Assembly (NCBI GenBank): GCA_947090755.1
Contig: CAMUPF010000003.1
Span: 1-64,000, forward strand
Reading direction: 5' to 3'
DNA from: an uncultured Candidatus Melainabacteria bacterium
GTDB taxonomy: Bacteria; Cyanobacteriota; Vampirovibrionia; Gastranaerophilales; Gastranaerophilaceae
DNA length: 64,000 bases
The notes beneath the pieces are model-generated. The model had not been told where the DNA came from and did no database searches. It saw only the letters and a list, made by a program, of their open reading frames with translations. Shown here one piece after another: positions 50,145 to 58,672 of this stretch; the stretch's first letter is position 1; the number at the start of each line of letters is the position of its first letter. Both the position numbers and the translations under genes were made by a program.

Positions 50145-51998
50145 ATGAGTATGTTCAGCGTGGATATTAATTCGGCAAACGGCGCGAATTATATACGTCC
50201 TAAGAAAGGCGCAGGTCAAAAAACTGCGGCGCCTAAAGCTCCTGTTGATATGACCAAAGACGGTTCTGTTTTCAACGATCCTAACATTTTTTCAGCACAG
50301 CCGACAAAAACATCTGCCTCAATAACAACTTTAAGACGTCAGCCGCAACAAGGTACCCAAAGAGGCGGTAACAGTATTTTTAACGGTCAGATGAATTTTA
50401 TTTCCGGTGGAAATAACGGCACCGGTTCATCCACCGGTGTAAACTCACTCACTGCGGGTCTTGACCCGTCAATTATGGGCGGTAAGGATGGCGCGGGTGA
50501 AGATGATTTGGGCATTGGCCGTGACGCCGGTGCGGGCAGAGCTGCTGCAAAAGAACTAAAATCACAAACTTCTGACCTTAAATCAGGTATTAATGATATT
50601 GAAAGTCAGGGTGATGACGCACAGGCTCTTGGCAAAAAAGGTAAGAAATTACAGGCGTCAATCAGAAAAACTGATGAAAAATTTAAAGAAAAAGAAGCAA
50701 AACAACAGGCTGAATTTAAAAAATTAGAGGATGAACGCCGTGCTGTAATGCAGGAAATGGATGATGCAAACAAATCTATTGAACAATATACTTCTGAATT
50801 AAACTCCGAACTCGAATCTGACTCTAAAAACTTTGAAAGAATCGCTACTTTAAGAAGCGCAATCCGTGAAAAAAGCTCTACTATTACAATCGGACAATCA
50901 AAAATTAACGTTATAGGCCGCTCTTCCAAAACGTTAGTAAACGAAATGTCCAGAACTTCAAAGGCTTATATTAAAACAAATAAAGCCCATCAGAAAGATT
51001 TAGACAAGAATCAGACAAAACTTGAGAAAACACTTGAAGTTGCCAATGATATTGAAGGAATTTCACAAATAGTTGAAACAACCGGTGCAATAGTTGAAAA
51101 TCTGGGCCGTGTATTTAAGGCTTGTGCGGGAATTCCGTTTGTAGGCGCCGCACTGGCCGCAGCCGGAACAGTAATGGAACCTATCGGTGCTACAGGTAAA
51201 GCTGTTGGTCAATGGGGTAAAACCGCCGCTCAGGTTACAAAAGGTATTGCATACGCTGCAAGCGGTAATATTCAAGCAGCGTTTATGTCAGCAGCGACCG
51301 CACTTCAATCAGGTACTCAGGCTTTATCTTCTTCAAAACAAGCAATAAATGGTTTCAAAAATCTTGGCAGTGAACTTGATGCGGTTAAAGAACAGGCGAA
51401 TGCGGCAAAATCTAAAGGAAAAGAAGCCGTAGATAAGGCTGATAATACGCAGGGTTCTGCAGAATCCGGAAAGGCCGAAGGCACTGACGGAACGAAAAAA
51501 CCTGAAGGTACAGAAAGCACCGGCGAAACTACAGGTACCGGCGATACAAAAGCTCCTGAAGGCACAGATGGTACATCCGCAACAGATGGTACAAAAGAAG
51601 CCACCGGAGTTGAAAAAACAGAGGGTGCCGAAGGCGCTAAAGACACAGAAGGTACTAAGGGTACTGACAAAACTAAAGATACAGGCAAAACCGATACTGA
51701 CAAAAAGACTAAAACTAAATCTGAGAAGAACGCCGAAGCTAAAGCTCAAAAGAAAACCGAATCAAAAGTTAAATCAAAAATTAAACAAATTCTATCCAAA
51801 GACGGCATGGCGATGGTTGGTCAAGCTTTGACACTGGCCGGTTCTATTTGTGCGATGACACAATCAAATAAAGCAGAAGGCCATGCTCACAACCATACTG
51901 ATTTCCAAGTTTCAGCGCGTGCACAAAAAATTGTTGCTCAAACAATGAAAAAAATGGGTTACACACAACCCGGCATGTTTAAAGTAAGAACAAGATAA
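50145..51998 (+). CDS. coiled-coil protein with hydrophobic core and Thr/Gly-rich repeats
   Basis: The 617-residue protein has no signal peptide. Regions: Gly/Asn-rich polar N-terminus (1-130); coiled coil (about 160-300); a hydrophobic Ala/Gly block with glycine-zipper character (about 326-395, GIPFVGAALAAAGTVMEPIG); a Thr/Gly/Glu/Lys low-complexity repeat (about 436-530, EGTDGT, EGTKGT); a C-terminal tail with HAHNH. Hydrophobic blocks after coiled coils recall translocator-type secreted proteins, but the resemblance is general. A GGAGA ribosome site lies ten bases before ATG. Unknown function; repeat length may vary between strains. Confidence 0.65.
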   Translation: MSMFSVDINSANGANYIRPKKGAGQKTAAPKAPVDMTKDGSVFNDPNIFSAQPTKTSASITTLRRQPQQGTQRGGNSIFNGQMNFISGGNNGTGSSTGVNSLTAGLDPSIMGGKDGAGEDDLGIGRDAGAGRAAAKELKSQTSDLKSGINDIESQGDDAQALGKKGKKLQASIRKTDEKFKEKEAKQQAEFKKLEDERRAVMQEMDDANKSIEQYTSELNSELESDSKNFERIATLRSAIREKSSTITIGQSKINVIGRSSKTLVNEMSRTSKAYIKTNKAHQKDLDKNQTKLEKTLEVANDIEGISQIVETTGAIVENLGRVFKACAGIPFVGAALAAAGTVMEPIGATGKAVGQWGKTAAQVTKGIAYAASGNIQAAFMSAATALQSGTQALSSSKQAINGFKNLGSELDAVKEQANAAKSKGKEAVDKADNTQGSAESGKAEGTDGTKKPEGTESTGETTGTGDTKAPEGTDGTSATDGTKEATGVEKTEGAEGAKDTEGTKGTDKTKDTGKTDTDKKTKTKSEKNAEAKAQKKTESKVKSKIKQILSKDGMAMVGQALTLAGSICAMTQSNKAEGHAHNHTDFQVSARAQKIVAQTMKKMGYTQPGMFKVRTR

Positions 51999-52853
51999 TT
52001 AGACTTCAAACAATGCGAAGGCAAGGTTTTCTATAACGCCTGCCGTCTGAATTCCCAGTAAATCCTGTTTTTTAGCCAGTGCTGTGGCTTTAAGGTCATT
52101 AAGAAGTTTTTGGCGTAACTGTGCGTTATCGTAATTACTTTTTAATAATGAATTAAGATAGTTTTCAACTTGATTAATCGTCGGGGTGAATCCGTTTTCT
52201 TTTATAATATTTAAAAGTTCATCTTTCAAATCCCATACTTCATTTTTGTCGCGCGACATATAACCCTGCATTACGCCTGAAACGAGGCTAATGTCACGTG
52301 TTTCTTCGGATTGTGCCGGCACAAAGAAGCATTGTGAGCGCGAAACAATTGTTGAAATCATATCGGTTTTGTCTTTTGTAAGGAAAATAAAGGTCGTATT
52401 TGACGGCGGTTCTTCGAAAGTTTTAAGTAATGAATTTGCCGCTTCTTCCTGAAATACGCGGTAATTTATTCCCTGAATATTCCCGTCATCATCCCTGTCG
52501 CAGAAGATTATTACGCGGTGGTAGTCAGACGTAACCATAAGGTCTTTTTTGATTTCCTGTGTCTGGCGCACGGATATAACCGTCTTGGTTTTGTCGTCTG
52601 CCGGTTTGTAATCAACGCGTGAAACAGTTCTGACCGCGGGGTGTTTGTTTTCTCTGAGCCAGCGGCAGTTAAGACATTCGCAGTTTTGAGCGCCGCCTTC
52701 TTTACAGTTTAAAAGCCTTGCAACTTCAAGCGCAAGTTCATATTGTACAGTTGCGTCGCTTCCGAAAAACAGTATACAATGCGAGATTTTAGAAACATTT
52801 TCACTGCTGAAATAGTTCATCAAAAAAGGGTATCTATCGTACAAAGAAGGCAT
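51999..52853 (-). CDS. holB: DNA polymerase III delta-prime subunit
   Basis: The 284-residue clamp-loader subunit shows CKEGGAQNCECLNCRWL, the zinc-binding Cys cluster of delta-prime, followed by QEEAANSLLKTFEEPPSNTTFIFLT with the SRC motif SRSQCFF. The Walker A region is degenerate (FFGSDATVQYE), as is usual for delta-prime. It overlaps holA by 20 bases. Confidence 0.88.
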   Translation of the reverse strand: MPSLYDRYPFLMNYFSSENVSKISHCILFFGSDATVQYELALEVARLLNCKEGGAQNCECLNCRWLRENKHPAVRTVSRVDYKPADDKTKTVISVRQTQEIKKDLMVTSDYHRVIIFCDRDDDGNIQGINYRVFQEEAANSLLKTFEEPPSNTTFIFLTKDKTDMISTIVSRSQCFFVPAQSEETRDISLVSGVMQGYMSRDKNEVWDLKDELLNIIKENGFTPTINQVENYLNSLLKSNYDNAQLRQKLLNDLKATALAKKQDLLGIQTAGVIENLAFALFEV

Positions 52854-53784
52854 CTGCCACCTCTCTTTCAGGGTCTAAGGACTGCCCGCTTTTGATACGG
52901 TATTCGCAGGTCGTGAGATTTTTTTTGAGTGATACAAGGTCGCGAAGTGCCGTGTTTTTCATTTTTTGAAGCGTTAATTTTATCACATATTCGTTCATTC
53001 CGGTTAGGCGGGTGAGTTCAAACGGGCTTAGTTTTGATTTTGCTTTGAGTGTAACCCATTTTCTAACCATTGTTTGAAGCGTTGCAAGAATTTTTATCGG
53101 ATGGTCTTTGTCTAAAAGTTTTTTGTATTCAAGGAGCGCCGTGTCGTATTGCATTTGCAATAACGCGTCAGAAAGCGCGAATAAATCCTCATTATTTGTA
53201 CAAATTTCTTTGACATCTTTTTCGTCGGCGGTGTCTTTCGGGTAGACAGAAATCGCCAGTTTTTGGATTTCCGAATCCAGTTGCCGCAGGTTGTTTCCAA
53301 TCATTGAAATCAATGTTTGAACGGCCGCGGGGGTGAGGTTTAACTTATAACCTTTTGCCTGCTTTGAAATCCACGCGGATAATTCCGGTTTGTAGGTCGG
53401 AATTGTCGGGAATTCTTTTGAATTTTGCTTAACAAGAAGTTTAAAAAGTTTTCTGCGCGAGTCGAGTTTTTTGCCCTCGTCACGTGGGATTTTCGCGGTG
53501 AAAACAATATCTAAATTATCATTATTATCCTCGAGCGCCTCTGTAATCTGTTTAATCTCTTTGTCTTCAAAGGTTTCCGAAAAATATTTAACACAGTCTA
53601 TAACAATCAACATTTTGCCAAACATCATGGGTTGGCTTCTTAAAATTGAAATTAAATCCGGAAATTTCGGGTGGTCATAGGTTTTAAAACTCATCTCAAG
53701 AAAGTTCGGGTCGAGTTCTTTTTTAAGATTTTCGACCTCCAAATCTATATTAAAATCTTCATCTCCATAGAAAAAATAAATCAT
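52834..53784 (-). CDS. holA: DNA polymerase III delta subunit
   Basis: The 316-residue clamp-loader subunit opens the beta clamp. It starts MIYFFYGDEDFNIDLEVENL, the usual HolA beginning, and has ISMIGNNLRQLDSEIQKLAI and YDTALLEYKKLLDKDHPIKIL in the conserved middle and C-terminal collar. Holding holA and holB in one overlapping operon supports both calls. Confidence 0.9.
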   Translation of the reverse strand: MIYFFYGDEDFNIDLEVENLKKELDPNFLEMSFKTYDHPKFPDLISILRSQPMMFGKMLIVIDCVKYFSETFEDKEIKQITEALEDNNDNLDIVFTAKIPRDEGKKLDSRRKLFKLLVKQNSKEFPTIPTYKPELSAWISKQAKGYKLNLTPAAVQTLISMIGNNLRQLDSEIQKLAISVYPKDTADEKDVKEICTNNEDLFALSDALLQMQYDTALLEYKKLLDKDHPIKILATLQTMVRKWVTLKAKSKLSPFELTRLTGMNEYVIKLTLQKMKNTALRDLVSLKKNLTTCEYRIKSGQSLDPEREVADAFFVR

Positions 53785-53861
53785 ATCTGTAACATAATTT
53801 TAACAATTACATATCTAAAAGGCAAGTTTTTAATTGTTTGTTTTTTATGCATTTAATCATT

Positions 53862-55049
53862 ATGATAAAACCTGTTTTAACATCAAAAATAGTAAATGCT
53901 CCCTGTAAGGGTGTGAAATTTAAGGACATAACAGTTCCGCCGGAAAGTGTTACGTATAATCGTGTTCAGGGTAAAGGCCCGAAAGGCGAATATGATATTC
54001 ATTCGTTTTTTGACGAAAACGGGACGATATTGAAGATGGTGAGCCGTTATGTAAATGCTTTAAACGGTGAAGTCATAAAAGTTCGTAGATGGGCTGAAGA
54101 AACCTGCGACTATTTTGATACAGTGATTCGTAACGGTAAAGTTACTGAATATGTCAACAATATTGTGCTTGAGTCTGATAGTCCCGAAAAGTTTTTTATG
54201 CTAAAAGAAACGCTTTTCAGGGGCGGTGATGGTGTAAGAAATATTCATAAATTGAGTTTATTTGCCCCGAAGCAAAAACCCCGTCAAATTCTTTATGAAA
54301 CAAAGTATGACGGTCGGGCGCCAAAGGTTATATATAAGAATACGCTTGGAACGCTTCCTGATGAGGGATTAGAATATTTGCCGTTGTTCGTTTCGGGCGG
54401 TTCCAACTCGCGTATTAAGCATGTCGCGAAGGCACAGGAAATAAAATATGGTCTTGAAGGCGTATTGCCGGAGTTTCAAATGCTACCGTTTGAGGATTTA
54501 AACCCTGAATTAGTTGGAGTAAAAGGCGTAATATTAGATAATTCTATCATAACCTCCGGCGTTACGAATAGTGATACCTGTCAGATTTCTTTTGTTGATG
54601 GCTTAACACAGGCAGAGGATATAATTACCACAGTAACTCACGAATACGCTCATGCGGATGATTTTACACATGTATATAGATTAAGGCATATGGCCGCGCC
54701 TGTGCTTGACGGCAACATATTAAAAAATAAAGAGTGTCGTGAATTTAAAAATAAAGATCCGGAAGCGTTTGATTTGTATCGAAAAGCTTTGCGTACCGTG
54801 AAAAAATCACTGGCTAAAGGCCTTGTTACAAAACAAAATACGGATTCTGCCGAGTACTGGCGATATAAAAGATTGAGTAAATATGTATTAAATGATGAAT
54901 TGTACGTGCGTGAAACCGACGCTAGTGAAGAGGCTTATAGAAATCATTTTGCAGAAATCAGGCCTACCAATGTTGCCAACAGGGAGCACGCAAAATACGT
55001 GTCCCTTGTTGATAGAATTTATGAAATTTTAGGCATAAGTAATACTTAG
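53862..55049 (+). CDS. HEXXH metalloprotease-like protein, no signal peptide
   Basis: I start at 53862 (MIKPVLTSKIVNAPCKG), eight codons after the first ATG, giving 395 residues. ITTVTHEYAHADDFTH contains HEXXH (about residues 260-264) and ELYVRETDASEEAY downstream could give the third zinc ligand, so it is probably a zincin. The N-terminal 180 residues are unrecognised and beta-rich (repeated Y.V/I...G motifs). There is no signal peptide. Like the cysteine-protease-like protein at 39580 it may be an effector; this is inference. Confidence 0.65.
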   Translation: MIKPVLTSKIVNAPCKGVKFKDITVPPESVTYNRVQGKGPKGEYDIHSFFDENGTILKMVSRYVNALNGEVIKVRRWAEETCDYFDTVIRNGKVTEYVNNIVLESDSPEKFFMLKETLFRGGDGVRNIHKLSLFAPKQKPRQILYETKYDGRAPKVIYKNTLGTLPDEGLEYLPLFVSGGSNSRIKHVAKAQEIKYGLEGVLPEFQMLPFEDLNPELVGVKGVILDNSIITSGVTNSDTCQISFVDGLTQAEDIITTVTHEYAHADDFTHVYRLRHMAAPVLDGNILKNKECREFKNKDPEAFDLYRKALRTVKKSLAKGLVTKQNTDSAEYWRYKRLSKYVLNDELYVRETDASEEAYRNHFAEIRPTNVANREHAKYVSLVDRIYEILGISNT

Positions 55050-55996
55050 TTTTCTATAAGCAGGCTGGCACCTATGACCCCTGCAGTGTTTCCGAGTTGC
55101 GCCGGAACTACTTCTACTGCTGCGCCTGCGATTTCCATTGCACGGTCTTTGATGGTGTTTCTGACAGGTTCAAGGAAAATTTCACCCGCGTCAGCGACGC
55201 CGCCGCCGATGATTACGCGCTCAGGGTTCAAAAGGTTAACTACGCTTGCAAGTCCGATTCCAAGATATTCGCCCATTGTTTTGAAGATTCTTTGTGCAAC
55301 CTTGTCGCCTGCTTTTGCGGCTTCTGCAACAATGTATGCTGAAATTTCAGGGTTTGCGAGTTCTCTGTATTTTGTTGACTTGCCGCCCTTTATGTAATCT
55401 TCTGCCATTGCAACGATTGACGGAGCGGAAACGAACGCTTCCATACATCCTCTATCGCCGCAGCCGCACATCGGGCCGTCGTGCATTTGAAGCTTAATGT
55501 GGCCGATTTCGCCAGCCGCGTTGCTTGCGCCGCGTACAACTTTGCCGTTAATAATTAAGCCTGAGCCTACACCTGTTCCGACTGTTACGCAAACGAGGTT
55601 CTGACAGCCTTTACCGGCGCCTGCAAAATATTCGCCGAGTGCCGCACACCTTGCATCATTGTCGATTCGGGTCGGAATATGAAATTCCTCTTCCAACATT
55701 TGAGCGATAGGAACATTTACCCACCCGGGAATGTTTGGAAGAAGTTTTACAACGCCGTTCTGACAGTCAACCTGACCGGGAAAGCCAAAACCTATGCCTT
55801 GAATTTCTTTTGTCTCGGTTTTTGTTTCTTTAAGCAGGTCGTAAATTGCCTGTTTAATATTGTTAACTGTGTATTCGTAACCCATTTCCGCGCGTGTCGG
55901 AACAGAGTTTGAATAAATTATCTGGCCCTCGTCTGTCACGAGTGCTATTTTAACGTTAGTACCGCCGACATCTATGCCGATTCTCTTTTTTGCCAT
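55046..55996 (-). CDS. ROK-family sugar kinase (glucokinase type)
   Basis: I start at 55996 (MAKKRIGIDVGGTNVKIALV), which has GAGGGAG upstream; the frame extends to 56050 without support. The 316-residue kinase has the ATP loop GIDVGGTNVK, the ROK signature with zinc motif MCGCGDRGCMEAFVS (CxCGxxGCxE), and VIDNDARC-like RIDNDARCAALGEYFAG with the catalytic Asp. It probably phosphorylates glucose or a related hexose. It overlaps the convergent HEXXH gene by four bases. Confidence 0.9.
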   Translation of the reverse strand: MAKKRIGIDVGGTNVKIALVTDEGQIIYSNSVPTRAEMGYEYTVNNIKQAIYDLLKETKTETKEIQGIGFGFPGQVDCQNGVVKLLPNIPGWVNVPIAQMLEEEFHIPTRIDNDARCAALGEYFAGAGKGCQNLVCVTVGTGVGSGLIINGKVVRGASNAAGEIGHIKLQMHDGPMCGCGDRGCMEAFVSAPSIVAMAEDYIKGGKSTKYRELANPEISAYIVAEAAKAGDKVAQRIFKTMGEYLGIGLASVVNLLNPERVIIGGGVADAGEIFLEPVRNTIKDRAMEIAGAAVEVVPAQLGNTAGVIGASLLIEN

Positions 55997-56042
55997 ATTG
56001 TTCTCCCTCTTATTGAGAGCAATTTTATGACAAAATCGAGTT

Positions 56043-56981
56043 TTATTCAAGCACTTCTTTGAGGTGTGAGAATTTTTTGTTTTCTCTGATTTTTTTTAGA
56101 GCAACATTTTCCAACTGACGAATACGTTCTTTTGAATATCCAAGACTTGCCCCGAGTTGTTCAAGAGTTTTGGTCGTTGTGTTGTCAATTCCGAAACGAC
56201 AGCGGATAATTTCTTTTTCTTTATCGTTAAGAATTGACATTAACTCGTTGATGTTTTTGCGTACGATTTTGTCGTTGGTTTGTTTTTCCGGTGATTTGTA
56301 GGTGGTGTCTTCAAGGTAATCCATCACGTTTAAGTCGTCAGTCACCGGCGTTTCGAGGCTGATTGGCTCTTTAAGGATTGCGCGTTTGATTTGCAAAACC
56401 TTTTCAAGCGGCATGTCCATTGCGTCGGCGATTTCCTGTTCTGTCGGTTCAATGCCTGTTTTGATAAGAAGTTTCGACTTTGTTTTGTTGTATTTGCGAA
56501 TCTTATCAATCATGTGTACCGGAATACGGATGGATTTGGAGTTATTCGCAATCGCGCGCATAATTGTCTGGCGAATCCACCACGTTGCGTATGTCGAAAA
56601 CTTGAAGTTCTTTGAGTAATCAAATTTTTCCGCAGCCTTAATAAGGCCGAGCGAACCCTCCTGTACTAAATCCATAAACAGAATTCCCTGTCCGATAAAT
56701 TTTTTAGCAATGCTAACAACAAGACGCAGGTTGGCTTTAACAAGTTTTTTCTTGGCAAGTTCCGCTTTTAAACCGGTTTCCTCCTGAATCTGTCTTCCGA
56801 GTTCTTTTTCTTCGGCTGGCTTTAAAAGTTTAATTTTGCCGATACTTTTCAGGTACATTTGCAAAATATCTTCTTCGTGAGCAATACAACTAAATGTTTT
56901 TGGCTCATCTTCCATTTCTTCTAAATATTGCATATTTTCATCGTCAAAAGTGTGTAAATCATATTTCTTACAAAAATCCAT
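56043..56981 (-). CDS. RNA polymerase sigma-70 factor (RpoD/SigA-like)
   Basis: The 312-residue factor has region 1.2 ([21 protein letters not shown]), region 2 with the -10 recognition helix ([19 protein letters not shown]), region 3, and region 4 with the helix-turn-helix [15 protein letters not shown]. It lacks region 1.1. All core parts are those of group 1/2 sigma factors; whether it is the primary factor cannot be told from one window, but the consensus-like promoters here would suit it. RNase P RNA lies upstream. Confidence 0.93.
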   Translation of the reverse strand: MDFCKKYDLHTFDDENMQYLEEMEDEPKTFSCIAHEEDILQMYLKSIGKIKLLKPAEEKELGRQIQEETGLKAELAKKKLVKANLRLVVSIAKKFIGQGILFMDLVQEGSLGLIKAAEKFDYSKNFKFSTYATWWIRQTIMRAIANNSKSIRIPVHMIDKIRKYNKTKSKLLIKTGIEPTEQEIADAMDMPLEKVLQIKRAILKEPISLETPVTDDLNVMDYLEDTTYKSPEKQTNDKIVRKNINELMSILNDKEKEIIRCRFGIDNTTTKTLEQLGASLGYSKERIRQLENVALKKIRENKKFSHLKEVLE

Positions 56982-57043
56982 ACTTCTCTCCTATTCTCTT
57001 CTTGTAAGTATGGACGTATAAACAATGGTTTTGTTCCAAATCA

Positions 57044-57071
57044 AAAAATCCCCCTTTTTTAAGGAGGATTT
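57044..57071 (-). terminator. terminator of RNase P RNA
   Basis: Minus strand AAATCCTCC ... GGGGGATTT with one U-G pair, followed by TTTTTG. Confidence 0.8.
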
Positions 57072-57079
57072 AAAAAAAT

Positions 57080-57430
57080 AAAGCAGGTCATAAGCCGTGT
57101 TCTGTTTTTCGGTAATCATCTGTCTTGGATTCACATTACTGTGAACCACCAGCGATTTTGTCTGAAGATGGCGGACAACCTTAGTCTTCAATTTAATCTT
57201 GCATTCAATCGGGGGTTGCCTTGACGCGTCACCTCTCGGTTTCGCCGGTAAGCTCTTACCTCACCGTTGCACCATTGCCTGTGATATAAAATCCATCGGC
57301 TGTATATTTTCTGTGGTCCTATCCACCGGCTCACGCCGTCCGGACTTTCTCCGGCGATCTGTCCTTGAATGCACGGACTTTCCTCACCCGCGCCACTTGC
57401 ATGGCACAAGCGCGATTACCCGTCTGCTTT
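57080..57430 (-). ncRNA. rnpB: RNase P RNA
   Basis: Read on the minus strand, the RNA contains the universal GAGGAAAGTCCGTGCATTC core (CR I region), AGAAAGTCCGGACGGCG, and near the end ACAGAACACGGCTTATGACC, the bacterial type A 3' consensus that pairs with the 5' part. The 5' AAAGCAG and 3' CTGCTTT ends are complementary (P1). Length about 351 nucleotides is typical. It processes tRNA 5' ends. It lies between a pseudopilin and a sigma factor gene; ends are placed within a few bases. Confidence 0.95.
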
Positions 57431-57439
57431 ATTTAATTA

Positions 57440-58120
57440 TTAGTCGTTATCACCGCCGATAAGTTTTGTCTTACCGCTGATGATGTCTATTAGAGCGTCC
57501 TGACCGTTTTTAACCGATAATTTGCCATCTTTGCTGATAGTGATTTCAATACGGTCAAATTTTTTCTTATGCTGCTTGTTAAGTGCGGTATTGCAGGAAG
57601 CACCCCAGGTTGTTGCAGCGGCGCAAGCCTTAAGGTTGGAACCATTATAAGCGTTTACGCCGTTATTTATACCGTCGACATCTATGTGTACGGTTCCGTC
57701 TGCGGCACCGTTAGAAAGTCCGCTAAGATTCCATGACATACCATCCATTGTTGTTACTGTAAGCGTTGTACCCGTACAAACTTGAGCCAAATCTTCCTTG
57801 ATATTTAGTTTTGAGGCAAATAAACATTGCAGTTTATATGTTGAAGGCGCGGTTATAGATGTTCCGGTTACCGTTACGCCGGTGTTATCTTCAAACCCGT
57901 ATAAAGGTGTCTGTTCATCGGTCTTATCAGGATAATAATCTGCATCGTTTATAAGACTATGTATAATCGTTTCTGTTGCATAGTATGCTTTTTTCATCAT
58001 AATCCCGTTTTTATTAGGAGTCATGTTCAGAATTACCGGAACAGACGCTGCAATTATGATGCCCAGAACAAGCATTGCGATTAATATTTCGGATAAAGTG
58101 AATCCGCTTAATTTCTTCAT
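57440..58120 (-). CDS. type IV pseudopilin-like protein
   Basis: The 226-residue protein starts MKKLSGFTLSEILIAMLVLGIII, with prepilin cleavage G|FTLSE and Glu at +5. The rest is a globular domain with two Cys-containing loops and no close relation to the four DUF1566-like paralogues. AGAGG is placed upstream. Likely a minor pilin or type II secretion pseudopilin; no assembly genes are in the window. Confidence 0.87.
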   Translation of the reverse strand: MKKLSGFTLSEILIAMLVLGIIIAASVPVILNMTPNKNGIMMKKAYYATETIIHSLINDADYYPDKTDEQTPLYGFEDNTGVTVTGTSITAPSTYKLQCLFASKLNIKEDLAQVCTGTTLTVTTMDGMSWNLSGLSNGAADGTVHIDVDGINNGVNAYNGSNLKACAAATTWGASCNTALNKQHKKKFDRIEITISKDGKLSVKNGQDALIDIISGKTKLIGGDND

Positions 58121-58299
58121 AATTTCATACCTCTCAATGTATTAATTATATCATATTTGTCAGTCTATTTCAATAGGAGGATAAATAGTCTATTAGTAAA
58201 AAGTTCCGATTTTTGAGATTTAATGGCGCCTGCGGGGGATTTTTTACCCGAGAGCATACCTGATAATATATTTGTTACTATTAAATGAGGTATTCTATT

Positions 58300-58530
58300 A
58301 TGAAAAATGAAAACGAAAAAGAAACATTAAAAGACAAAATGAAAGAAAAAGCGCATGAAACCGGTGCCAAAATTAAAGAAGATGCGTCAAAAATGAAAGA
58401 GAAGGCGCACGAAACCGGAGAAAAAATTAAAGAAGGCGCAGAAAAAGTAAAAGAAAAAGTTCATGAAGCCAAAGGGAAAGTCGCTGAAAAAATGGACGAA
58501 AATAAAGACAAAAAAAGAGGCAAAGCGTAA
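58300..58530 (+). CDS. LEA/YtxH-like repetitive charged protein
   Basis: I start at 58300 (MKNENEKETLKDKMKEKAHE), giving 76 residues. The protein is made of short repeats KEKAHETG and variants, with alternating Lys and Glu, a pattern of group 3 LEA proteins and related stress proteins that form amphipathic helices. No signal peptide. GAGG lies about 12 bases upstream. A strong terminator follows. Confidence 0.75.
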   Translation: MKNENEKETLKDKMKEKAHETGAKIKEDASKMKEKAHETGEKIKEGAEKVKEKVHEAKGKVAEKMDENKDKKRGKA

Positions 58531-58553
58531 TTTTTTTTTATTCTTAAATTTGT

Positions 58554-58587
58554 GTAAAAGAGATACTTTTTCAAGTATCTCTTTTAC
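58554..58587 (+). terminator. rho-independent terminator
   Basis: GTAAAAGAGATACTT / AAGTATCTCTTTTAC, 15-base arms with a four-base loop. The A-rich left arm and T-rich right arm allow action in both directions. Confidence 0.85.
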
Positions 58588-58672
58588 GTTACAATGCGTT
58601 GACAACGGGGCTTTACATGTAATAATATATCTTTATTAACTCAGAGTTTGAATAGCAATAAGGAATTAAAGT

